Assembly (NCBI GenBank): GCA_016789265.1
Contig: JAEUQK010000015.1
Coordinates: 1-64,000, forward strand
DNA from: Blastocatellia bacterium
GTDB lineage: Bacteria > Acidobacteriota > Blastocatellia > Pyrinomonadales > Pyrinomonadaceae
Reading direction: 5' to 3'
DNA length: 64,000 nt
Both the position numbers and the translations under genes were made by a program. Under the pieces are notes generated by a model. It worked only from the letters and a program-made list of their open reading frames with translations, was not told where the DNA came from and did not search any database. Below, one piece after another: positions 53,698 through 63,140 of the stretch (positions within the stretch are counted from its first letter, which is position 1; every line of letters starts with the position of its first letter).

Positions 53698-54831
53698 CTA
53701 ACTCAAAGCATGATCGAGGTCTTCGATTATATCCTCGACATCCTCAATTCCGACAGAGATCCTGACGAGCCCATCGGTTATTCCAAGTTTATCTCGCGTT
53801 TCTTTGGGCACTGAAGCGTGCGTCATCGTAGCCGGATGCGAGATCAGCGATTCGACGCCGCCCAGACTTTCGCCCAGAGTACAAAGTTTGACGCTTTCTA
53901 AGACCTTTTTTGCGTTTTCAAGCGATCCGGTCTCAAAAGACACCATTCCGCCAAACCCGGACTGTTGTTTCTTTGCGAGTTCGTGCTGCGGATGCGAAGT
54001 AAGGCCCGGGTAATAAACCTTCTGAACCTTTGGATGTTCAGCCAGGAAATTCGCCACGACGCGGCCATTCCTGTCATGTGACTCCATGCGGACCGCAAGA
54101 GTTTTGGTTCCACGGAGAACCAGGAACGAATCAAACGGAGAAAGAATAGCACCGACGCCGTTTTGAACGAACCTGATCCACTCGGCATCCTCTTCGTCGT
54201 TCAAGGCGACGAATCCGCCCACGCTGTCAGAATGGCCATTTAGGTACTTCGTCGTCGAGTGAACAACTATATCAACGCCCAGGTTTATCGGCTTCTGAAA
54301 ATATGGCGACATGAAAGTGTTGTCGCACACCACCTTTGCGCCACGCGCATGAGCCAGTTCGGAAACGGCCGCAAGATCGGTGACGGTCATTACCGGATTG
54401 GTCGGCGTTTCCACGAAGAGCATTTTCGTGTTTGGTCTGAACGCCTGTTCGAGATCGGCAATGTTCGATGTGTCCGCGAGATCAAATTCGACGCCGTAAT
54501 TTGAAAGTATCCTGCTAAAAAGACGAAACGTGCCGCCGTAAGTGTTGTCGCCAAGAATCACGTGGTCGCCCGCCTTTACTAACTTCAAGGCAGCGTCGAT
54601 CGCGGACATCCCGGAAGCAAACGCGAATCCGAACCTTGCGTTTTCCAAAGCCGAAATGTTCTTTTCCAGAGCAAGGCGTGTCGGATTCTGGGTTCGTGCG
54701 TACTCAAAACCCTTGTGTTTGCCAAGACCATCTTGTGCGTATGTGGATGTCTGATAGATCGGGACACTCACGGCCCCAGTGGCAATGTCGGGCTCATTTC
54801 CGGCGTGAATTGCAATTGTCGAAAAGCCCAT
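53698..54831 (-). CDS. Cystathionine gamma-synthase/lyase family PLP enzyme
   Basis: A 377-residue PLP enzyme (start chosen at MGFSTIAIHAG, 54831). It catalyses gamma-replacement or elimination in methionine/cysteine metabolism. Family blocks: YARTQNPTRLALEKNISALE, FASGMSAIDA, the lysine site VVHSTTKYLNGHSDSVGG and SLGGVESLISHPATMTHASVP. MetB, MetC and CTH relatives share these motifs, so the reaction is uncertain. It stands downstream of leuD on the same strand, separated by 158 bp. Confidence 0.87.
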   Translation of the reverse strand: MGFSTIAIHAGNEPDIATGAVSVPIYQTSTYAQDGLGKHKGFEYARTQNPTRLALEKNISALENARFGFAFASGMSAIDAALKLVKAGDHVILGDNTYGGTFRLFSRILSNYGVEFDLADTSNIADLEQAFRPNTKMLFVETPTNPVMTVTDLAAVSELAHARGAKVVCDNTFMSPYFQKPINLGVDIVVHSTTKYLNGHSDSVGGFVALNDEEDAEWIRFVQNGVGAILSPFDSFLVLRGTKTLAVRMESHDRNGRVVANFLAEHPKVQKVYYPGLTSHPQHELAKKQQSGFGGMVSFETGSLENAKKVLESVKLCTLGESLGGVESLISHPATMTHASVPKETRDKLGITDGLVRISVGIEDVEDIIEDLDHALS

Positions 54832-54989
54832 AATTTGGCGCAACAAGAACGTCAGCTTGGTAAATCTTAGTGTTCGTAAGTAGGGGGCGAAGACAACGAA
54901 ACCGCCGTGTTTACGAGCCTTTATGGTAACTTGCTGAAAAGAAAATTGCAAACAGGTGGCCGGGCGGAAGAAACATTAGTGAAAGCGAA

Positions 54990-55601
54990 TCAAGCAACAA
55001 TAAAAGGGAGTTGCTCACGCCGTTTTTCTTCGAATTCAGTGATCGAGCTGTCGTGAAGGAGTGTGAGGCCAATGTCGTCCAAACCATTGAACAGACAATA
55101 TTTACGGAACGGATCGATCTGAAACTCCCGCCGATAACCGTCAGAGCCAGTCAACGACTGATTTTCCAGGTCAACCGTCAATGTGTAGTTTGGTTCGCTA
55201 TCGATCGTTTTAATTAGGGCATTGACGCTCTCTTCATCGAGAACGACCGGCAGTATTCCCGTTTTAAGGCAGTTGTTATAAAAAATATCCGCAAAACTTG
55301 GGGCGATGACCACGCGAAAACCATGGTCAAGCAGACTCCAAGGGGCGTGTTCGCGTGAGGATCCGCATCCGAAGTTCGCACCAGCGACCAGGATAGACGC
55401 ATCATTGTACCGTGGATCATTCAATACGAAGTCCGGGTTTTCATTTCCCTGGGCGTCGAAACGCCAATCGTAAAAAAGGAACTCGCCGTATCCGGTTCGC
55501 TCGATCCGCTTCAGAAACTGCTTTGGGATGATCTGATCCGTGTCGATATTTGCCAGGCCGATCGCCACGCAGGTTCCGGTATGAGTCGTAAATCTTTCCA
55601 C
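54990..55601 (-). CDS. leuD: 3-isopropylmalate dehydratase small subunit
   Basis: A 203-residue subunit of isopropylmalate isomerase (aconitase fold, swivelling domain). The conserved NIDTDQIIPKQFLK, GCGSSREHAPWSLLDHGFRVVIAPSFADIFYNNCLKTGILPV and YRREFQIDPFRKYCLFNGLDDIGLTL blocks are present. Its start is GTG at 55601 and overlaps the TAG of leuC (TAGTG). Confidence 0.94.
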   Translation of the reverse strand: MERFTTHTGTCVAIGLANIDTDQIIPKQFLKRIERTGYGEFLFYDWRFDAQGNENPDFVLNDPRYNDASILVAGANFGCGSSREHAPWSLLDHGFRVVIAPSFADIFYNNCLKTGILPVVLDEESVNALIKTIDSEPNYTLTVDLENQSLTGSDGYRREFQIDPFRKYCLFNGLDDIGLTLLHDSSITEFEEKRREQLPFIVA

Positions 55602-57010
55602 TATTGATCCTTGAATTTCCAGTTTCGCACGTCGACAAAATGACCTGCTACGGCGGCCGCAGCAGCCATTGCCGGACTGACAAGATGGGTCCGTCCTCCT
55701 CGTCCCTGACGGCCTTCAAAATTTCGATTGCTTGTTGACGCACAACGTTCACCGTCGCGAAGTACATCGTCATTCATGGCAAGGCACATCGAACAACCGG
55801 CGTCGCGCCATTCGAATCCGGCATCGGTAAAGACCTTAGCGATACCTTCATCTTCCGCCTGCTTTTTCACGAGCATAGAACCAGGCACGACCATGGCGTT
55901 AACACTGCCTTTCACGGTGTAACCGCGGACAACATTTGCCGCTTCTCGAAGGTCTTCGATCCTTGAATTCGTGCATGAACCTATGAAAACGCGGTCAATG
56001 CTGATCGAATCTATTGGCAGTGAAGGCTCAAGCCCCATGTACTCAAGGGCGCGCTCGTAGCTTCGGCGCTTGGTTTCATCGATTATTGACGACGGGTCAG
56101 GCACCGAACTTTCCACCGTCACGGACATTTCCGGCGACGTTCCCCAGGTGACGAACGGCGCAAGGTTAGCAGCATCTAAATCGACAACCTTGTCAAATCG
56201 GGCCTCGCTGTCCGTCGGAAGCGATCTCCAATATTCGACACAACGGTCCCAATTCTCATCCTTGGGTGAAAAAGTCCGGCCTTTGAGATACGCAAATGTC
56301 TTTTCGTCCGGAGCGATCAGACCGGCGCGCGCACCTGCCTCGATACTCATGTTACAAACGGTCATTCGGCCCTCGACCGAAAGCGATCGGATCGCAGTAC
56401 CGGCATACTCGATCACATGGCCGGTGCCGCCGGCTGTTCCGATCTTGTTGATTATTGCGAGTATCAGGTCTTTAGCACTTACGCCGAACGGGAGGTCCCC
56501 GTCAACATCAACTAATAGGTTCTTGGCCTTGTTTTGCTGAAGGGTCTGGGTAGCAAGTACGTGCTCTACTTCACTGGTGCCGATGCCGAATGCAAGAGCA
56601 CCAAAGGCGCCGTGCGTCGAAGTATGCGAATCACCGCAAACGATCGTCATTCCCGGACGAGTCAATCCTTGCTCAGGACCGAAGACATGGACGATACCTT
56701 GTTCTACTCGGTCAAGATCGTAAAGCGGAACCTTGAACTCTTTGCAGTTCTCCCGAAGCGTTTCGACCTGTTTCGCAGCGATCGGGTCGGAAAAGGGAAG
56801 TGTGCGGTTCCTGGTCGGGATAGCGTGGTCTATCGTTGCAAAGGTGAGGTCGGGCCGTCGGACCCCTCGGCCGGCAAGCCGCAGTCCTTCAAACGCCTGC
56901 GGTGATGTGACCTCGTGTATCAGCTGAAGGTCGATATAGATAAGAGCGGGCTTACCTGCTTCTTGATGGACGACGTGGGCATCCCAGATCTTGTCGTAGA
57001 GCGTTTTCAT
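55601..57010 (-). CDS. leuC: 3-isopropylmalate dehydratase large subunit
   Basis: A 469-residue aconitase-family protein that binds the [4Fe-4S] cluster. [89 protein letters not shown] and [13 protein letters not shown] are seen, including the cysteines for the cluster. Starts 6 bp after leuB stops, so it is in the leuABCD operon. Confidence 0.95.
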   Translation of the reverse strand: MKTLYDKIWDAHVVHQEAGKPALIYIDLQLIHEVTSPQAFEGLRLAGRGVRRPDLTFATIDHAIPTRNRTLPFSDPIAAKQVETLRENCKEFKVPLYDLDRVEQGIVHVFGPEQGLTRPGMTIVCGDSHTSTHGAFGALAFGIGTSEVEHVLATQTLQQNKAKNLLVDVDGDLPFGVSAKDLILAIINKIGTAGGTGHVIEYAGTAIRSLSVEGRMTVCNMSIEAGARAGLIAPDEKTFAYLKGRTFSPKDENWDRCVEYWRSLPTDSEARFDKVVDLDAANLAPFVTWGTSPEMSVTVESSVPDPSSIIDETKRRSYERALEYMGLEPSLPIDSISIDRVFIGSCTNSRIEDLREAANVVRGYTVKGSVNAMVVPGSMLVKKQAEDEGIAKVFTDAGFEWRDAGCSMCLAMNDDVLRDGERCASTSNRNFEGRQGRGGRTHLVSPAMAAAAAVAGHFVDVRNWKFKDQ

Positions 57011-57016
57011 TCGGGG

Positions 57017-58120
57017 CTATTTTCCGGTAGCTGACTGCTTTGCTGTGTCGGACTCAGCTGAATAACCAAGAATGATCTCGCCCATTTCAGAGGTCGAGAC
57101 GATCTTTGATGAGCTACCGGCGATGTCCGCGGTCCTATATCCCTCAGCCAAGGCTCGGTCAATAGCAGTTTCGATGCGGGTTGCAGCTTCCTCGTTTTTG
57201 CCGGTGTGTCGCAGCAGCATAGCCGCAGACGCGATTGCACCGATAGGATTAGCGATGCCCTTGCCGGCAATGTCCGGAGCCGATCCGTGAACGGGTTCGT
57301 ACAGATCGACCTTTCCTCCGATCGTCGCCGAAGCGAGCATCCCGAGCGAACCGGTCAGGACGGCTGCCTCATCCGAAAGGATATCGCCGAAAAGATTTTC
57401 TGTCAGGATCACGTCGAACCGCGTCGGGTTTGTCACAAGATGCATCGCGCACGCGTCAACAAACAAATGGTCCAGTTCTACATCTGGATAATCGGCCGCA
57501 ACTTCAGAAACCGTTCGCCGCCAAAGCCTGGAAGTCTCAAGAACATTCGCCTTGTCGACCGAAGTTACTTTCTTTTTTCGTCCGCGAGCCGATTCGAACG
57601 CAACCCGAGCCACTCGTTCAACTTCTTTCACGCTGTATCGCATCGTGTTAAATGCCGATGAGGTTGCGTCGTCAAATCCGCGGGGCTCGCCAAAATAAAG
57701 GCCGCCAAGCAATTCGCGAACTATCAGAAGATCTGTCCCCTCAAATATCTCGCGTCGCAAGGGCGAAGAATCGATAAGAGAATCGAACGCTCTTGCAGGC
57801 CTTAGGTTGGCAAAGCCGCCGAGATGCTGGCGCATTCGCAACAAACCGATCTCAGGGCGATGCTCCGGAAGCAGGTCGTCAAAAGCCGGGTCGCCGACGG
57901 CGCCCAAAAGTACCGCGTCCGCCCCTTTGAAGGCTTCGATCGTTGCCTCGGGCAACGGAGAATTCGCTTCTCGGATCGCGGCCCCACCGATAAGGGCTTC
58001 GGAGGTTTCGATCGTCATTCCGTAAATCTTGGATACAACAGTCAGGACCCGCATCGCTTCGGCGGTAACTTCAGTCCCGACGCCGTCACCTGGTAAGATC
58101 GTTAATTTCATATCGGTCAT
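57017..58120 (-). CDS. leuB: 3-isopropylmalate dehydrogenase
   Basis: A 367-residue NAD-dependent oxidative decarboxylase. [88 protein letters not shown] and [18 protein letters not shown] are diagnostic. Its start overlaps the leuA stop by 4 nt (ATGA). Confidence 0.95.
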   Translation of the reverse strand: MTDMKLTILPGDGVGTEVTAEAMRVLTVVSKIYGMTIETSEALIGGAAIREANSPLPEATIEAFKGADAVLLGAVGDPAFDDLLPEHRPEIGLLRMRQHLGGFANLRPARAFDSLIDSSPLRREIFEGTDLLIVRELLGGLYFGEPRGFDDATSSAFNTMRYSVKEVERVARVAFESARGRKKKVTSVDKANVLETSRLWRRTVSEVAADYPDVELDHLFVDACAMHLVTNPTRFDVILTENLFGDILSDEAAVLTGSLGMLASATIGGKVDLYEPVHGSAPDIAGKGIANPIGAIASAAMLLRHTGKNEEAATRIETAIDRALAEGYRTADIAGSSSKIVSTSEMGEIILGYSAESDTAKQSATGK

Positions 58121-59292
58121 GCCGCGATCGCGACCGGGTTTTGACTCGCTAAAAGAGAGAGTAGGTCCTGGTCGTAGATATTCTTCTTTTTGTCGGCAAG
58201 CTGTGTAAAGCGCTTGTACACATCGTCAAGTTCCTCGTGAGAGAATACCTTGCCCAACTTCTCGTATCGGGCGATCAATGCGTGCCGGCCCGAGTGTTTT
58301 CCAAGCACGATGTCATTATGCGGAACTCCCACCGATTCGGGCGTCATTATCTCGTAACAAAGCGGATTGCTCAAAACGCCATGCTGGTGAATTCCCGCTT
58401 CGTGAGCGAACGCGTTCCGTCCGACAATTGCCTTGTTCGGCTGTACGCCGAAGCTGATGATCGAAGAAAGCAGTTGGCTTGTGGGATAAAGCTTGGTCGG
58501 ATCAATATTGTGCGAAACAGGGATCTTATCCGACCTCACGGTCATTGCCATGATGACCTCTTCCAGGGCCGCATTTCCCGCCCGCTCACCAATGCCGTTA
58601 ATGGTACATTCCACCTGTCGAGCTCCGGCCTCGATCGCCGCCAAGCTGTTCGCGACAGCGAGGCCGAGGTCATTGTGACAATGAACGCTGATCGTGACAT
58701 TATCGCTTTCGCCAACCACGCGCTCACGGATGGTAGAGATAAGCTCACCAAATTCATTTGGCAAACAGTACCCGACCGTGTCAGGTATATTGATGATCGT
58801 GGCACCGGCATCGACTACCGCCGAAAGGACCTCACATAGATAATCGATGTCCGTCCTTGTTGCATCTTCTGCGGAGAACTCAACTTCATCAGCGAGGCCG
58901 CTAGCCAGCTTCACCCCGCTTCTTGCCATCCCAAGTACTTCGCTACGGGTCTTCTTGAGTTTGTACTCCAGATGAATATCGGACGTGGCAATGAACGTAT
59001 GGATGCGTGTGCTGGCGGCCGGTTTCAATGCTTCCGCCGCTCGAATGATGTCAGGTTCCAAAGTCCTTCCAAGCGCAGCGATCCGCTTGGAACGACATTC
59101 GGCCGCGATGGCTTGAACGGACCTGAAATCTCCCTCAGAAGCGATCGGAAAACCGGCCTCGATCACATCGACGCCGAGTTCGCCAAGCTGATTTGCAAGC
59201 TCGATCTTTTCTTCGAGAAACATTGAACAACCGGGTGACTGTTCGCCGTCACGCAGGGTCGTATCAAAGATCGCTAATTTGTCCTGACTCAT
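58117..59292 (-). CDS. leuA: 2-isopropylmalate synthase, without C-terminal regulatory domain
   Basis: A 391-residue enzyme making 2-isopropylmalate from acetyl-CoA and 2-oxoisovalerate, the first step of leucine synthesis. TIM barrel seen: [92 protein letters not shown] and [13 protein letters not shown]. After the linker region (residues ~330-390) the protein stops; the usual ~130-residue LeuA_dimer domain that binds leucine is missing. The end overlaps the leuB ATG, so this is not a late truncation. Start at 59292, preceded by a GGAGG site; a TTG at 59310 is less likely. Confidence 0.9.
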   Translation of the reverse strand: MSQDKLAIFDTTLRDGEQSPGCSMFLEEKIELANQLGELGVDVIEAGFPIASEGDFRSVQAIAAECRSKRIAALGRTLEPDIIRAAEALKPAASTRIHTFIATSDIHLEYKLKKTRSEVLGMARSGVKLASGLADEVEFSAEDATRTDIDYLCEVLSAVVDAGATIINIPDTVGYCLPNEFGELISTIRERVVGESDNVTISVHCHNDLGLAVANSLAAIEAGARQVECTINGIGERAGNAALEEVIMAMTVRSDKIPVSHNIDPTKLYPTSQLLSSIISFGVQPNKAIVGRNAFAHEAGIHQHGVLSNPLCYEIMTPESVGVPHNDIVLGKHSGRHALIARYEKLGKVFSHEELDDVYKRFTQLADKKKNIYDQDLLSLLASQNPVAIAA

Positions 59293-59380
59293 TTTAATAA
59301 GGCCCTCCAAGTTGGCTCTATATCGATATGTTTCGATTGCCTAGAACGAATGATAGGTACTTACAAAGCTCAAAGTCAAC

Positions 59381-59418
59381 ATTATCGATCATCAAATAAC
59401 ATAATTAAAATTGATAAT
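59381..59418. promoter_or_regulatory. AT-rich dyad between leuA and the divergent LysR gene
   Basis: ATTATC at 59381-59386 pairs with GATAAT at 59413-59418 across an AT-rich centre. It is the most obvious candidate operator between the divergent leuA and LysR genes; 237 bp separate them. No classical T-N11-A box of full length could be assigned with confidence. Confidence 0.35.
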
Positions 59419-59528
59419 AAGATTAGCGAATTTCTCAGTTTCGAAGTAAAATACCTACCAAGAAGAACAATTTAGGGTATCGGAGGTCGCTGTTCGCCTG
59501 CTTAACCCCGTGTAGAGAATTGCCAGAA

Positions 59529-60410
59529 ATGGATATCAATCAACTTGAAGTCTTGATAGCGGTCGCAAGGGAGAAGAGTTTTTCACGCGCGGCCGACCTG
59601 CTTGGGAGAACGCAGCCGGCAGTTAGCCAGGCAATACGACGTCTCGAACAGGAGATAGGAGAGAAGCTTTTCGATCGATCGTCGAAAGACGGAACGCTCA
59701 CGGCTGCAGGTGAACTTCTCGTTGATTACGCGAAACAGATGATGAACTTGCGTCACGCGGCGAACACCGCGTTGCGCGAGATGAGAAATCTGCAGAGCGG
59801 AAAGGTGACCATAAGTGCAAACGAACACACAGTTTTTTACCTGCTGCCCGTGATCGAAGAGTTTCGCAAGCGGCATCCACTGATCAAGATCGAAGTTCAG
59901 CGAGGAGTTGCAAGCCGGATTCCGGAGCAGATCACGGCGCGCGAGGTGGAACTCGGTGTCATCTCATTCAAACCAAGTGACAGTTCGCTGCGGTCGGTTT
60001 CGGTAATGAACGATGAATTAGTACTTGTCGTGGCGCCGGGACATAGGTTTTCGGGGAAGACCTCCGTATCTGTAAAAGACCTGGGTACCGAATCGTTCAT
60101 CGCTCACAATGCACTCTCGCCTTATCGTCAGAAAGTCATTGAATCATTCAATAAGTTTGACACGCGATTGAATATTTCGGTCGAACTTCCGTCGCTTGAG
60201 GCCATCAAACGGCTTGTAGAGACCGGCATAGGTATCGCGTTAGTCCCGAAGCTCTCCGCGAAATCAGAGATCGCAAGAGGACAACTCGTGGGGTTGTCAG
60301 TCCGGGAGATGAAACTGGAGCGAAAGCTTAACATCGTTTATCGTAAGAATTCAGAGCTTTCCCATGCTTCGCAGGAGTTTTTGAAGATCGCAAAAGAGAT
60401 GGCTCGATAA
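59529..60410 (+). CDS. LysR-type regulator next to the leu operon
   Basis: A 293-residue LTTR (start at ATG 59529, MDINQLEVL; the TTG at 59520 is less likely). HTH: FSRAADLLGRTQPAVSQAIRRLEQEIGEKLFDRSS. Effector domain from ~90 (GKVTISANEHTVFYLLPVIEEFRKRHP; GVISFKPSDSSLRSV; LVETGIGIALVPKLS). Divergent arrangement with leuABCD suggests it controls leucine synthesis, by inference only. Confidence 0.87.
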   Translation: MDINQLEVLIAVAREKSFSRAADLLGRTQPAVSQAIRRLEQEIGEKLFDRSSKDGTLTAAGELLVDYAKQMMNLRHAANTALREMRNLQSGKVTISANEHTVFYLLPVIEEFRKRHPLIKIEVQRGVASRIPEQITAREVELGVISFKPSDSSLRSVSVMNDELVLVVAPGHRFSGKTSVSVKDLGTESFIAHNALSPYRQKVIESFNKFDTRLNISVELPSLEAIKRLVETGIGIALVPKLSAKSEIARGQLVGLSVREMKLERKLNIVYRKNSELSHASQEFLKIAKEMAR

Positions 60411-60540
60411 CGCCTGGTCGGGTCTGCACAATTTTGTATTTTGTTTGCAATATTTAAGGTACAATCGTCGATAACTTTGCAGCCCGCAGGTCGAAATCGA
60501 AGGTAACTTGAAAAGGTCTCGTTTCAGAAGATAAGCGTGT

Positions 60541-61662
60541 ATGTTCGATCAATTTACTCTTGGAATTGAGGAAGAATTTCAAATAGTTGACCCTGAGACG
60601 CGTGAGTTGAAGTCGCACGTTTCCGAAATACTTGACGAAGGGAAACTTCTCTTAGGCGAGAAGATAAAGCCCGAGATGATCCAGTCCATGATCGAGGTCG
60701 GGACCGGCGTTTGCGCGAATGTTCAGGAAGCTCGCGAAGACATCACCAAATTGCGCTGCATTATTTCAAACCTTGCGAGAAAGAAAGGAATGGTGATCGT
60801 TGCGGCCTCGACTCATCCATTTTCGAAATGGTCGGAGCAAAAGATCTACGACGGCGACCGATATAAGCTGTTGGTTGACGAGCTGCAGATGGTAGCGCGC
60901 AGTCTATTGATCTTCGGCCTTCATGTTCACGTAGGTATCGCGGACCTAGACCGCCGAATCCACATTATGAATGCGGCAAGATACTTTCTGCCGCACATAC
61001 TGGCGATGACGACCTCGTCTCCGTTTTGGCTTGGCTTTAATACAGGACTAAAATCCTATCGCAGTGAAGTATTCAAGAAATTCCCGCGCACGGACATACC
61101 CGATCATTTCGAGTCTTATCAGCAATTTCAAAGCTATGTTGATCTTCTCGTAAAAATGCATTGCATCGAAGACGGGACAAAAGTCTGGTGGGACGTAAGA
61201 CCGCATGCAAAATTTCCGACGCTCGAATTCCGTGTATGTGACATTCCGACACGTGTCGATGACACGATCGCGGTTACGGCGCTTTTCCAGGCGATCGTCG
61301 CGAAGCTGAATCTCCTGATCGAAAAGAATCTCGGATTTCGTCTCTATCATCGTCGCTTGATACAGGAAAACAAGTGGCGGGCTATACGATATGGACTCGA
61401 CGGAATGCTCCTTGACCTGGGCAAGCAGAAGGAAGTACCGGTTAAGGATCTTATTCGAGAACTTTTGGAGTTTGTGGACGAGGTGGTTGACCCGCTCGGC
61501 TCACGAAAAGAGATCGAGCATGTGCACACCATCCTCGAACGAGGTACCTCAGCAGACGAACAGCTAAGAGTGTTTGAAGAGACGGGCGGCGATTTTAACG
61601 CCGTTGTGGATATGTTGGCCAGAAATACACTTGAAAACGTACCTACTGACTGTTTCCCCTGA
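60541..61662 (+). CDS. GCS2-type glutamate-cysteine ligase / carboxylate-amine ligase
   Basis: A 373-residue ATP-dependent ligase of the YbdK/GCS2 family. Opening motif FTLGIEEEFQIVDPETRELKSH, then GVCANVQEAREDITKLR, ASTHPFSKWSEQKIYDGDRY, FGLHVHVGIADLDRRI, WWDVRPHAKFPTLEFRVCDIPTRVDDTIA and HRRLIQENKWRAIRYGLDG, all family blocks. It joins glutamate to cysteine (first step of glutathione or ergothioneine-like thiol synthesis) in some members and has weak activity in others. No partner ligase is adjacent. Confidence 0.87.
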   Translation: MFDQFTLGIEEEFQIVDPETRELKSHVSEILDEGKLLLGEKIKPEMIQSMIEVGTGVCANVQEAREDITKLRCIISNLARKKGMVIVAASTHPFSKWSEQKIYDGDRYKLLVDELQMVARSLLIFGLHVHVGIADLDRRIHIMNAARYFLPHILAMTTSSPFWLGFNTGLKSYRSEVFKKFPRTDIPDHFESYQQFQSYVDLLVKMHCIEDGTKVWWDVRPHAKFPTLEFRVCDIPTRVDDTIAVTALFQAIVAKLNLLIEKNLGFRLYHRRLIQENKWRAIRYGLDGMLLDLGKQKEVPVKDLIRELLEFVDEVVDPLGSRKEIEHVHTILERGTSADEQLRVFEETGGDFNAVVDMLARNTLENVPTDCFP

Positions 61663-61762
61663 CCCCACCCCAAAAATCCCAACTACTATTTATCTGGAAG
61701 ATCGGACCTGTTGATCGTGTCTAAATATTGTGTTTGCCAATGCAAAACACCTTTTGCAATTG

Positions 61763-61791
61763 TTGACACTCAAAGGTAGGCGTGTTATAAG
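61763..61791 (+). promoter_or_regulatory. Strong sigma-70-type promoter of the pseudopilin operon
   Basis: TTGACA at 61763-61768 (consensus) and TATAAG at 61786-61791, spacer 17 bp. Transcription would start about 61798, giving a leader of ~100 nt with a small hairpin (TGAAGG 61802-61807 / CCTTCA 61815-61820) before the pilin start at 61899. Confidence 0.7.
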
Positions 61792-61898
61792 TATATTGCC
61801 CTGAAGGTATGGCTCCTTCATGGTCTTTCCGGCTCACTGCCGCCGCACATCTCGCCTTAAACGCTTTCTAGATCTACTTTTGCCGCCAAGCTAAATTT

Positions 61899-62549
61899 AT
61901 GTCAGTCATTAGTTTTAGATCCCATTCTGGCCAGCGGGGTTTCTCGATGATCGAGCTACTGATTGTGGTCGCAATCATCGCCGTAATGTGCGTGATCTCG
62001 ATACCATACGTGGTCAGCTATACGTCGCTCTACAAATCCGAAGAACAATCGAAACGCATCATGGACCTGATGCGTGAATCTAGCCAGTTGGCGCTTAATC
62101 AACGTCGAACTTATCGAATGGAGATTGACATAACAGAGAGCAGGGTACACATCATCGACGAAGACGGCGACGCTAACGACAGACTCGTGAAGTCTGTTCC
62201 GATCGAGGCGACCGGGGTGCTCAGAATGGACGCGGCACCGAACGGCATCTCCTCGCCAAATCCGCCAAACTACAGCGGCGCATCATTTGTGGTCGATGCC
62301 GTTGGACATTTTGAAGGAGCGACCCAGACGATAGGAAACACGGTTTGGGCCATACGATTCCGATCAGACGGATCCGTGGTGAACGCAGGAAATACTCCTG
62401 TTAGTGCCACTCTCTTTGTTTATCCACCGACATCGGCCGCGAGTAACGTGCCGTCTGACGCCAGACAGGTTCGGGCAATCACGCTATATGGCGGCAGCGG
62501 TGCGGTCCGCTACTGGAAATACAACGGAGCTACATTTTCGGCAGGTTAA
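61899..62549 (+). CDS. GspH/FimT-like pseudopilin
   Basis: A 216-residue prepilin. The prepilin peptidase signal GQRGFSMIELLIVVAIIAVMCVISI has Gly before the cleaved Phe and Glu at +5 (FSMIE), followed by the hydrophobic helix used for assembly. The rest is a beta-rich head resembling GspH/FimT (RRTYRMEIDI, EDGDANDRLVKSVPIE, TLFVYPPTSAASN). It belongs to a type IV pilus or type II secretion minor pilin set with the next two genes. Confidence 0.85.
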   Translation: MSVISFRSHSGQRGFSMIELLIVVAIIAVMCVISIPYVVSYTSLYKSEEQSKRIMDLMRESSQLALNQRRTYRMEIDITESRVHIIDEDGDANDRLVKSVPIEATGVLRMDAAPNGISSPNPPNYSGASFVVDAVGHFEGATQTIGNTVWAIRFRSDGSVVNAGNTPVSATLFVYPPTSAASNVPSDARQVRAITLYGGSGAVRYWKYNGATFSAG

Positions 62550-62551
62550 TT

Positions 62552-63121
62552 ATGGATCAGACGAAAACGAAACTGACCGGCCGCGAGGAAGGATTTTCTT
62601 ACGTTGACGTAATGGTCGCGCTTGTCATCTTCCTCATCGGCATCCTCGGATATCTGTCGGCGATCTCCGCCGGCGTTTTGTTATCTCGGGGCCAACAGCA
62701 GCAATTGACTGCCCGGCATATTGCCGCGACCGCAATGGAATCCATCATGGCGGCAAAGGAAACAGATCCTGTGAGGCTCGGTTGGAATACTGTCGGAAAC
62801 GTTGGGACGAACCTCGATCCGGACACAGGCCTTCCACAGGGAGTATTCTTGACCGGATTTCAATCCGTGCTTTCAAGTGCAGGGCCGGATGAAGTGGTGG
62901 GAACGGCCGACGATGCGGGAGCCGCGACGGTCGGATATACCCGAAACATCGTTATAACCGACATCTGCGACCCTGACCGGCCGTCTCCAATATGCCCGAC
63001 GCCGGGACTCTGGCCAGTGAAAATGCGCAGGGCGACCGTCACTGTGCGCTATTTTGTTGGATCTGCCCAGCGAGACGAAATATTGACTACCATCCTTACG
63101 GATTATTCCGTCCAGGATTGA
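62552..63121 (+). CDS. PilV-like minor pseudopilin
   Basis: A 189-residue prepilin: EEGFSYVDVMVALVIFLIGILGYLSAIS, with Gly/Phe at the cleavage site; position +5 is Asp, not the normal Glu. Head region has a PilV/GspI-like pattern. Starts 2 bp after the preceding gene. Confidence 0.78.
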   Translation: MDQTKTKLTGREEGFSYVDVMVALVIFLIGILGYLSAISAGVLLSRGQQQQLTARHIAATAMESIMAAKETDPVRLGWNTVGNVGTNLDPDTGLPQGVFLTGFQSVLSSAGPDEVVGTADDAGAATVGYTRNIVITDICDPDRPSPICPTPGLWPVKMRRATVTVRYFVGSAQRDEILTTILTDYSVQD

Positions 63122-63140
63122 TCGGAAAGGTTATTCGACT

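Noticed and set aside
54832..54989. SAM or other riboswitch before the cystathionine gamma-synthase-like gene
   Set aside because: No conserved SAM-I/SAM-II core could be recognised in the 158-bp leader.
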